From: Duodenibacillus sp964509205
GTDB taxonomy: Bacteria; Pseudomonadota; Gammaproteobacteria; Burkholderiales; Burkholderiaceae_F
DNA length: 64,000 nucleotides
NCBI GenBank assembly: GCA_964509205.1
Contig: CAZDVW010000003.1
Coordinates: 1 to 64,000 of the forward strand
Direction: 5' to 3'
A model generated the notes under the pieces. The model was not told the DNA's origin, ran no database searches, and saw nothing but the letters and a program-made list of their open reading frames with translations. This document shows, piece by piece, positions 26,508 through 32,391 of the stretch; the stretch's first letter is position 1, and each line of letters opens with the position of its first letter. The translations under genes were made by a program, and so were the position numbers.

Positions 26508-27410
26508 ATGAAAATTTTGGTTCCGATTGACGGTTCTTCTTACAGCGAGAACTCCATTGCGTTTCTTGCTTCACGCACGTCCCTTTTCGGAGAAAATCCG
26601 ACCATTGAGCTTCTCGTTATCTTCAATTCGGTTCCGGGAAATACATCGGATTGTGCAAGAAAACGCTATTGCGAAGAACAAGCTGAGGCCATTTTTGCTC
26701 CTGCTAGAAAGCTTTTAGTCGGCAAACGCATCCAATTGGTGGAAAGTTTTCTTCTGGGAGATCCTGCAGAGAAAATTGCCGAAGAGGCTACCCGATTTAG
26801 TGCCGATCTCATTGTGATGGGATCTCGCGGACGCACGGCACTTGCAGGGCTGTTTCTTGGCTCCGTTACAAACGGCGTTTTGAAAAGCACCAAAATCCCT
26901 GTGTTAATTTTGCGCGACCAACCTGCACCGCATTCAGAAGCGATCCGAATCGGAATTGCTGTTGACGGATCCAAATACGGTCAAGCGGCCGTGCGCTATG
27001 TCTTGGAGAATCCCTCCTTCTTCGGAAAAACTTCGGAAGTCTTCCTTTTGCACGTTACGAACGACTATGCATCAACCGTTTATCCTGATATCTTCGGTAT
27101 GTCGCTTCCGACGCTCTCTGCAGAGGAAATTTCTGCCATGCAAAAGAAGGAATTTTCAGAAGTCATGGCTCCTTTGCTTCCGCTGTTCGAAAAAGCAGGC
27201 ATCAAACCCCGACTAATCGGTCTTTCCGGCAACCCGGGAGATGAAATTGCAGCCTATGCAAAAAAGGAGGGGCTCGACTTGATCGTTATGGGAAGCCACG
27301 GTTATGGACGTCTGAAGTCTGCCGTTATGGGTTCGACAGCTCTGAGGATTGCCTCCCGCGGAAATGTTCCTCTGCTGGTAACTCAAGTCACAGAGGAAGA
27401 ATCAACCTAA
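26508..27410 (+). CDS. Tandem universal stress protein
   Basis: A 300-aa protein made of two UspA domains (about 1-140 and 147-295). Each begins with a beta strand plus DGS (ILVPIDGSSYS; IGIAVDGSKYG) and ends with the ATP-binding motif G-2x-G-9x-G-S/T (GSRGRTALAGLFLGSVT; GSHGYGRLKSAVMGSTA). Tandem Usp proteins are induced by stress and growth arrest. It follows the UPF0210 gene with a clear GGAGAGG ribosome site and faces greA across a long hairpin. Confidence 0.9.
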   Translation: MKILVPIDGSSYSENSIAFLASRTSLFGENPTIELLVIFNSVPGNTSDCARKRYCEEQAEAIFAPARKLLVGKRIQLVESFLLGDPAEKIAEEATRFSADLIVMGSRGRTALAGLFLGSVTNGVLKSTKIPVLILRDQPAPHSEAIRIGIAVDGSKYGQAAVRYVLENPSFFGKTSEVFLLHVTNDYASTVYPDIFGMSLPTLSAEEISAMQKKEFSEVMAPLLPLFEKAGIKPRLIGLSGNPGDEIAAYAKKEGLDLIVMGSHGYGRLKSAVMGSTALRIASRGNVPLLVTQVTEEEST

Positions 27411-27445
27411 CCGCTTATCGGTTTTCGTGATTTTTCGGGATATTC

Positions 27446-27476
27446 ATCACAGGGAATGCTCTGCATTCCCTGTGAT
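27446..27476. terminator. Bidirectional hairpin between the Usp gene and greA
   Basis: ATCACAGGGAATG (27446-27458) and CATTCCCTGTGAT (27464-27476) form a perfect 13-bp stem with a CTCTG loop between convergent genes. T tracts are short on both strands (TTTATT on plus; ATATCCCGAAAAAT on minus), so termination in either direction is likely but not textbook. Confidence 0.65.
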
Positions 27477-27956
27477 TTATTCATAGCGAACGCTCACAAT
27501 GGAATAACTGATGATTCCTTTCGGAGCCGGACATTTCGCCTCATCTCCCTCAAATTTGCCAATCAAAGCACGAGCAAGCGGGCTTGAAATTGAAATTCGA
27601 CCCTGACGAATATCCGCTTCGTCATCGCCGACAATCTGATAGGTCTTTGTTTCACCGGTTTCATCGTCTTCCAGTTCGACAGTAGCACCAAACACAATCT
27701 TGTCGCCTGCATTTAACGACTTGGGATCAATGATCTGCAAAAGAGACAATTTACCTTCAAGTTCCGCAATGCGGCCTTCAATCTGTCCCTGAAGATCTTT
27801 GGCTGCATCATACTCAGCATTCTCCGACAGATCTCCTTTGTCCCGCGCTTCGGCAATCGCACGGACAACTTCCGGACGGCGAACACGCTTGAGCTCATCC
27901 AATTCTGCACGCAACTGCTCAGCACCACGAACCGTAATAGGAATGCGTTTATCCAT
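27477..27956 (-). CDS. greA: Transcript cleavage factor GreA
   Basis: A 159-aa RNA polymerase secondary-channel factor that rescues backtracked complexes. The N-terminal coiled coil (about 10-75) has LRAELDELK and the tip acidic pair in GDLSENAEYDAAK (D and E). The C-terminal FKBP-like domain follows with GATVELEDDETGE and ISISSPLARALIGK. The length matches E. coli GreA (158). ATG 27956 fits family starts better than in-frame ATG/GTG codons upstream. Confidence 0.96.
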   Translation of the reverse strand: MDKRIPITVRGAEQLRAELDELKRVRRPEVVRAIAEARDKGDLSENAEYDAAKDLQGQIEGRIAELEGKLSLLQIIDPKSLNAGDKIVFGATVELEDDETGETKTYQIVGDDEADIRQGRISISSPLARALIGKFEGDEAKCPAPKGIISYSIVSVRYE

Positions 27957-28043
27957 AAACTCAATTCTCCGAAATACCAAAAAAGCCTCTGCGGCTCCAT
28001 GAAATCCGTTAATCCAAAGTCTCTTTCAGACTTCAAAGGTAAC

Positions 28044-28071
28044 AAAACCACATTCCGCTCCAGGCGGAATG
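28044..28071 (-). terminator. Probable terminator after gmhA
   Basis: CATTCCGC (28051-28058) pairs with GCGGAATG (28064-28071) around a 5-nt loop. On the minus strand TGGTTTTGTTACC follows, a modest T-rich tail. It lies 18 nt past the gmhA stop and before greA. Confidence 0.5.
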
Positions 28072-28089
28072 CCCTGTTATTAAAAATTT

Positions 28090-28683
28090 TTAGTCTTTGT
28101 AATTGTCGGGCGAAAGTTCTCGTTCAACAAGTTCAATCAAGATATGAATCACCTTGATGTGAAGTTCTTGTATCCGATCCGCCCATATTCCGGCAGGCGT
28201 CACAATTGCAACATCTGCAAGCTCGCACAGTTCAGACTTTTCACGTCCGGTCAGAGCGATGACTGTCATGCCCTTCTCTTTTGCTGCCCGTGCTGCCTTA
28301 AGAATATTGGAACTCTTTCCTGATGTCGAAATGGCTAACAACACATCTTCACGCTTCCCAAAGGCCTCAATCCAACGTGAAAAAACATCAAGATAACCAA
28401 AATCATTCGCAACACAAGCCATGTGAGATACATCAGCGATCGCCGCTGCGCGAAATGCTTGCCTGTCTTTCCGATAGCGCCCGGTCATCTCTTCGGCAAA
28501 ATGCATTGCATCACAAAGACTGCCGCCGTTCCCACATGAATAAACAGAACCTCCCAGACGCTGACTTTTAACGATTTCCTGTCCTGCCTGAGCGATTTTT
28601 TGAAGCATCTGCTCATTCGAAATCAGCGCGTCAAGACACGCCCGTGCCTCGCAGAGCGACGCTTTCACGTATTGCTCGTTCAT
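28090..28683 (-). CDS. gmhA: Sedoheptulose-7-phosphate isomerase (phosphoheptose isomerase)
   Basis: A 197-aa SIS-domain enzyme starting ADP-heptose synthesis for the LPS inner core. SCGNGGSLCDAMHFAEEMTGRYR, in pieces from about 49, VANDFGYLDVFSRW, LAISTSGKSSNILKA and ADRIQELHIKVIHILIE closely follow E. coli GmhA, including the catalytic Glu in FAEE and the late His in HIKVIH. It is monocistronic by position. The partner phosphatase gmhB is not next to glyS-plsC, where it commonly lies. Confidence 0.92.
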   Translation of the reverse strand: MNEQYVKASLCEARACLDALISNEQMLQKIAQAGQEIVKSQRLGGSVYSCGNGGSLCDAMHFAEEMTGRYRKDRQAFRAAAIADVSHMACVANDFGYLDVFSRWIEAFGKREDVLLAISTSGKSSNILKAARAAKEKGMTVIALTGREKSELCELADVAIVTPAGIWADRIQELHIKVIHILIELVERELSPDNYKD

Positions 28684-29014
28684 TTTTCAATCCAGGATTC
28701 AAAGTTTGTCAGGGAAATTCGCTGTCTGGCGGTCACACAGACAGCAGTCGAATTATACGACCGAAGGGACAATACTTTCCCTAAGCGGCTCGTCTTCAGC
28801 CCAACGGATGAAGATCTTGCGACAGTGGATTCCGAAGTTGTAAAAATGCGGCTTTGACCTTTACCTCCGCAGTCTGACGATTTTATCGGCTGACATTGGC
28901 ATCCTCAGAAGATGCGTTGTATCCTCTTTTCTTCTGTCCGCTGTGTGAAAAGGTTCTTGTTTTCTGATGTAACAAAGCGGATCCCTTCCGAATTTCAAAA
29001 GATAGTTAGTACGG
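28684..29014. other. Divergent intergenic region, gmhA / ispB
   Basis: A 331-nt gap. Near gmhA there is a perfect TATAAT on the minus strand (28752-28757) and, just downstream of it, an inverted repeat GCTGTCTG (28721-28728) with CAGACAGC (28738-28745), which could be an operator or a leader stem. A short plus-strand frame ending at 28857 has no family resemblance. The ispB side shows no clear promoter or ribosome site. I see no gene. Confidence 0.55.
28721..28757 (-). promoter_or_regulatory. gmhA -10 element and downstream inverted repeat
   Basis: TATAAT lies on the minus strand at 28752-28757, about 70 nt before the gmhA ATG. The 8-bp perfect inverted repeat (28721-28728 / 28738-28745, 9-nt loop) begins 6 nt after it, across the expected start site. 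No good -35 was found. Confidence 0.4.
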
Positions 29015-30004
29015 ATGACACATTCAGATCGTCAAAAAGAAGCCCTTCAAATCGCACTGGCTCCTATTGCTGAAGACATGCGTGAAGTTGAACGCATCAT
29101 TTCCCGTGAGATTCAAAGTTGCGTCGGACAAGTGCAAGAGATCGCCGAGTTCATCACTCAGGCCGGCGGGAAACGCATGCGGCCTGCGCTCCTCATTCTG
29201 ATGGCTCGCGCACTCGGAGCCGATGCTCAAAAAGCAGCCTTTCTCGGTGCTGTGATTGAGCTTTTGCACACCTCAACCTTGATGCACGACGATGTCGTCG
29301 ACGAAGGATTAATGCGCCGCGGCAGACCGACGGCTAATGCAAAGTGGGGAAACCAGCAAGCCGTCCTTGTCGGAGACTTTCTCTACACTCGTTCCTTTCA
29401 AATGATGGTTCGAATGGGAAATCTGCGCGTCATGCAAGCGCTCTCAGATGCGGCCAACCGCTTAAGCGAGGGAGAAGTTCTTCAACTGAAAAATGCGCAT
29501 AATCCCGACATCAATGAAGCCGACTATTTTGCCGTCATTGAACGAAAAACGGCCTGCCTTTTCCGCGCGGCCGCCGGGATGGCCGCTGCAATTTCCGATG
29601 CTGACGCCCACAAAGAAGAAGCCTGCTCTGAATACGCCTTACGACTCGGAAATGCCTTTCAGATTGCTGATGACATCCTCGACTATGCAGGAGAAGCAAC
29701 AAGCACGGGAAAGAACATCGGTGCCGACCTTCGAGAAGGCAAAGTCACGCTTCCTTTGCTCTACGCTATGAAACTGGCCTCACCGACAGAAAATGAACTC
29801 ATTCGCTCTGCCATCCATTCCGGGCAAGGAGACTTTGAGGCCATTCATGCCATTGTTCTGAAAACCCATGCGCTTGAACGCTGTTTAGAGAAAGCACATG
29901 ACGAAGTTCGACTCGGAAAAGAAGCAATTGAACGCCTTCCGATTGGACTTTTCAGAGATTCTCTGATAAAGTTTCTGACCCTTGCAGTTGACCGAAATTT
30001 CTAG
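29015..30004 (+). CDS. ispB: Polyprenyl (octaprenyl) diphosphate synthase
   Basis: A 329-aa trans-prenyltransferase that makes the quinone side chain. GGKRMRPALL, the first Asp-rich motif (HDDVVDEG, near 90), KWGNQQAVLVGD and the second Asp-rich motif (IADDILDYAG, near 217) are all present. Chain length is set by residues before the first motif and cannot be named with certainty. In relatives ispB lies near rplU-rpmA-obgE; none is adjacent here. The gene is followed by tRNA-Pro after 18 nt. Confidence 0.93.
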   Translation: MTHSDRQKEALQIALAPIAEDMREVERIISREIQSCVGQVQEIAEFITQAGGKRMRPALLILMARALGADAQKAAFLGAVIELLHTSTLMHDDVVDEGLMRRGRPTANAKWGNQQAVLVGDFLYTRSFQMMVRMGNLRVMQALSDAANRLSEGEVLQLKNAHNPDINEADYFAVIERKTACLFRAAAGMAAAISDADAHKEEACSEYALRLGNAFQIADDILDYAGEATSTGKNIGADLREGKVTLPLLYAMKLASPTENELIRSAIHSGQGDFEAIHAIVLKTHALERCLEKAHDEVRLGKEAIERLPIGLFRDSLIKFLTLAVDRNF

Positions 30005-30017
30005 TTCGGTTTATGCA
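29988..30017 (+). promoter_or_regulatory. Possible promoter for tRNA-Pro(CGG)
   Basis: TTGACC (29988-29993) and TATGCA (30012-30017) are 18 nt apart. The -35 lies inside the end of ispB. The -10 ends only 5 nt before the mature tRNA, so transcription would begin at or next to base 1 of the tRNA. The alternative is readthrough from ispB. Confidence 0.35.
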
Positions 30018-30022
30018 AAATT

Positions 30023-30099
<77 letters not shown>

Positions 30100-30137
30100 A
30101 ATTTAAAAAGAGATGATCATGCGGATCATTTCGCTTT

Positions 30138-30170
30138 AACGCCCTCGTCTTTATACTTCGAGGGCGTTTT
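30138..30170 (+). terminator. Rho-independent terminator after tRNA-Pro(CGG)
   Basis: AACGCCCTCG (30138-30147) pairs with CGAGGGCGTT (30159-30168) around an 11-nt loop, followed by TTTTG. It would end transcripts from ispB and the tRNA before coaE. Confidence 0.8.
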
Positions 30171-30224
30171 GTTACCAACAGATCCCTATACCGCTTCTTT
30201 TAACTTGGCAACCATTCACTAGCC

Positions 30225-30845
30225 ATGCGTTACGTCATCGGACTAACTGGCGGAGCCGCCAGTGGCAAATCGGAAGCAAGTACCGTCTTTAAATCGCTCG
30301 GCATCTCCGTAGCGGACGCAGATGTTATTGCCCGCCAGTTAACAAACCGAGGCGGCAAAGCCGTATCTGCCATTGCTTCTGCTTTCGGAGGCGACTATAT
30401 CCGAGACGGAGCGATGGACAGAGTTCGCATGCGCGAACATGTTTTTCGCAATCCCTCTGAACGGAAAAAATTGGAAGCGATTCTGCACCCGATGATCACA
30501 AAGGAATTGCAGGAAACCATTGAAAAAGCGACCTCACCTTACGTCATTCTTGATGCAGCGCTCCTAGTTGAAAAAGCTTCCTGGCGGTCGTTTGTCAACC
30601 GTATTCTTTTGATTGACGTGCCGGCATCTGTTCAACTGGAACGTTTGAAGAAAAACCGAAATCTATCCGAAGAAATAGCCCAAGGGATACTCCTTGCGCA
30701 GGCCTCCCGTCAGGAACGGCTTCAATACGCCGATGACGTGATTGAAAACACAGGAACCCTGGACGATCTTCGAAAAAAAGTGACCGCTCTGCATGAGAAA
30801 TTTCTTCTGCTATCAGCCGCTTCGCCGTTGCCTTCAGGAAACTAG
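30225..30845 (+). CDS. coaE: Dephospho-CoA kinase
   Basis: A 206-aa P-loop kinase for the last step of coenzyme A synthesis. GLTGGAASGKSEAS is the ATP loop; ADVIAR, LEAILHPMI, LLVEKASWRSFVNRILLIDVP and ASRQERLQYADDVIENTG are CoaE signatures. It begins 54 nt after a terminator with its own start region. In beta- and gamma-proteobacteria coaE is commonly followed by zapD and yacG. Here yacG follows but zapD does not. Confidence 0.95.
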   Translation: MRYVIGLTGGAASGKSEASTVFKSLGISVADADVIARQLTNRGGKAVSAIASAFGGDYIRDGAMDRVRMREHVFRNPSERKKLEAILHPMITKELQETIEKATSPYVILDAALLVEKASWRSFVNRILLIDVPASVQLERLKKNRNLSEEIAQGILLAQASRQERLQYADDVIENTGTLDDLRKKVTALHEKFLLLSAASPLPSGN

Positions 30846-31001
30846 GATGTCTTTTGTCTTTTGCAAAAACAAACTCACGCCCTCACGTGGCAAGACGACT
30901 CAGCAGAGCTCTGTTGCAATGCAATCTGCATCGTTCCTATTTTGATCAAATTCGCTCTAACATTGCGCATCCGATCATCGTCACCAAGAAGGAACCCATC
31001 C

Positions 31002-31220
31002 ATGCTTGTAAAATGCCCGACCTGCAAACGACTGCACGAATACGATACAAAAAGCCCGTGGCGTCCCTTCTGTTCAGAGCGTTGCAAAATCATCGACCTC
31101 GGCGCTTGGGCAAGCGGTGCCTACAAGATTGAAGGCGAACCTGGAACAGCAGACCCCGAACTTCTCGCAGAAGAAGCCAGAAAGCAATTATCGGAAAAAG
31201 GGAACAACTCGTCGCGCTAA
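31002..31220 (+). CDS. yacG: DNA gyrase inhibitor YacG, zinc-binding
   Basis: A 72-aa zinc protein. Ligands lie in VKCPTCKRLHEY and PFCSERCKIIDLGAWASG, the CxxC...CxxxC YacG pattern. In E. coli YacG binds GyrB and blocks its ATPase. ATG 31002, with AAGGA 8 nt upstream, matches the family start; the frame is open further back but that part is unrelated. The 156 nt between coaE and yacG hold no zapD. The 3' end overlaps the convergent mutT by 4 nt. Confidence 0.93.
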   Translation: MLVKCPTCKRLHEYDTKSPWRPFCSERCKIIDLGAWASGAYKIEGEPGTADPELLAEEARKQLSEKGNNSSR

Positions 31221-31876
31221 GTTGTGACGACAACAACGCCGTGCGCTCCGCACTCTCGAGCGGCTTCAAGGTCTGAAGGCTTCCCGAAAACATAAAACGG
31301 CAATTCATTGCGCTGATCGCAGAAAGCACGTTCAAACCCTTGACAGACGACTGCGTACAAAAAACCTGCCTCTGCCGCTCGTTTCATTTGTAAAGCATCT
31401 TGAACAAAAACACCGCGCGTTGCATCCAGACCGGTAAAAGCCTGGAGCTCATCAGGGGCATGCGTCAGAACAATGTCTGGCAGAAAAATACGTTCAGAAA
31501 CAAGCGCATCCATGGGCAAAAGTTGCAATCCGCCAAGGGAACTGACGCCATCGAACCAAGCAAATTTCTGATGTTCCAAACTGCGGGGTTCCCCCTGCCA
31601 ATCGAAGCAACGACGAAAATGAAGCCGCACATAGGCATGAGGATAATCGTGTTCGAGAACGAACCAGGGGTACGACTTCCCGATCTGAATGCCCAATTCT
31701 TCGTTCAACTCTCGGAAAAGCGCATCATGCACGCTCTCACCGATTTCCAGCTTTCCTCCCGGGAACTCCCAAAACCCGGCACACGGTTTTCCCTCCGGAC
31801 GAGATCCTAAAAGAAATTGATGCGTCTTAGAGTTAATCAACACTCCGCAGGCAACTTCCGTCACTTTGCGCTTCAT
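31217..31876 (-). CDS. mutT: MutT-type Nudix hydrolase with C-terminal extension
   Basis: A 219-aa protein. The Nudix box G41-x5-E47-x7-R55-E56-L-x-E59-E60-x-G62 is intact, and GFWEFPGGKLE is typical of MutT (8-oxo-dGTP diphosphatase). After residue 135 comes an extension of about 85 aa (GVFVQDALQMKRAAEAG, ARECGAHGVVVV) resembling part of a ThiE/TenI-like barrel. Beta-proteobacterial MutT proteins often carry a full TenI-like domain and are near 310 aa, so this looks shortened. Its start overlaps the upstream unknown gene by 4 nt. Confidence 0.85.
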   Translation of the reverse strand: MKRKVTEVACGVLINSKTHQFLLGSRPEGKPCAGFWEFPGGKLEIGESVHDALFRELNEELGIQIGKSYPWFVLEHDYPHAYVRLHFRRCFDWQGEPRSLEHQKFAWFDGVSSLGGLQLLPMDALVSERIFLPDIVLTHAPDELQAFTGLDATRGVFVQDALQMKRAAEAGFLYAVVCQGFERAFCDQRNELPFYVFGKPSDLEAARECGAHGVVVVTT

Positions 31877-32313
31877 GCCTTTTCTTCCTGAAACAGACGG
31901 CGAGCCAATGCGATCATTGTTGCCGCAAATGCCTCAAAACGCTCATCGGAAATCTCCGCTACCGGTTTCATCTTTGCTTTTGCATTCGCAAAAAGAAAAA
32001 CCGCATGTCCCAGTTCATGCGAGATGCGGCGACCGATTTCTCGCAACACAGCATTGGAAAGCACGGCATTGGTCAGCAAGAAAACACAAGGCGGCTGATC
32101 CGAACCATTTTGAACGAGACAGGCACCCGCAGAAACCTCTGCAAATTCGATGAATGAATGCGTTGCGAGACGTTTCTTCACCGTTTCAGGGGCAATCGAA
32201 AACGACGCTCGCACATCAACAGCAACGCGACCGGAATCCTTGACGAATGAGGCACAAGCTCCCGCTTCAAAAGCTTCCTGGGAAAAAACAATTTTTTCTT
32301 CTTTCTCTTCCAT
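31873..32313 (-). CDS. Unrecognised 146-aa protein with HELGH motif
   Basis: No family was recognised. The protein is rich in Ala, Glu and Lys and has no signal peptide or membrane segment. ISHELGHAVFLF near 98 matches the zinc-protease pattern HExxH, and a later helix (ERFEAFAATM, about 124-133) offers a glutamate that could be a third ligand, loosely like ImmA/IrrE proteins; this may be chance. It is translationally coupled to mutT (4-nt overlap) and lies downstream of secA, where related genomes carry argJ and a DUF815 ATPase. Codon use looks native. Confidence 0.75.
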   Translation of the reverse strand: MEEKEEKIVFSQEAFEAGACASFVKDSGRVAVDVRASFSIAPETVKKRLATHSFIEFAEVSAGACLVQNGSDQPPCVFLLTNAVLSNAVLREIGRRISHELGHAVFLFANAKAKMKPVAEISDERFEAFAATMIALARRLFQEEKA

Positions 32314-32319
32314 ACTTAG

Positions 32320-32362
32320 AAAAACGACGCCTCCCCGAGAAAACCCGGAAAAAGCGCCGTTT
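32320..32362 (-). terminator. Possible terminator after secA
   Basis: On the minus strand AAACGGCGC (from 32362) pairs with GCGTCGTTT (to 32322) with one wobble, around a 23-nt loop, and TT follows. It lies between the secA stop and the unknown gene. Confidence 0.5.
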
Positions 32363-32391
32363 CAACTCCATTCGATCAAGCTGCAAAAGGC

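Noticed and set aside
28600..28857. 85-aa plus-strand frame in the gmhA/ispB gap
   Set aside because: Begins antisense within gmhA, has no ribosome site and no recognisable family; the last 36 residues look protein-like but cannot be supported.
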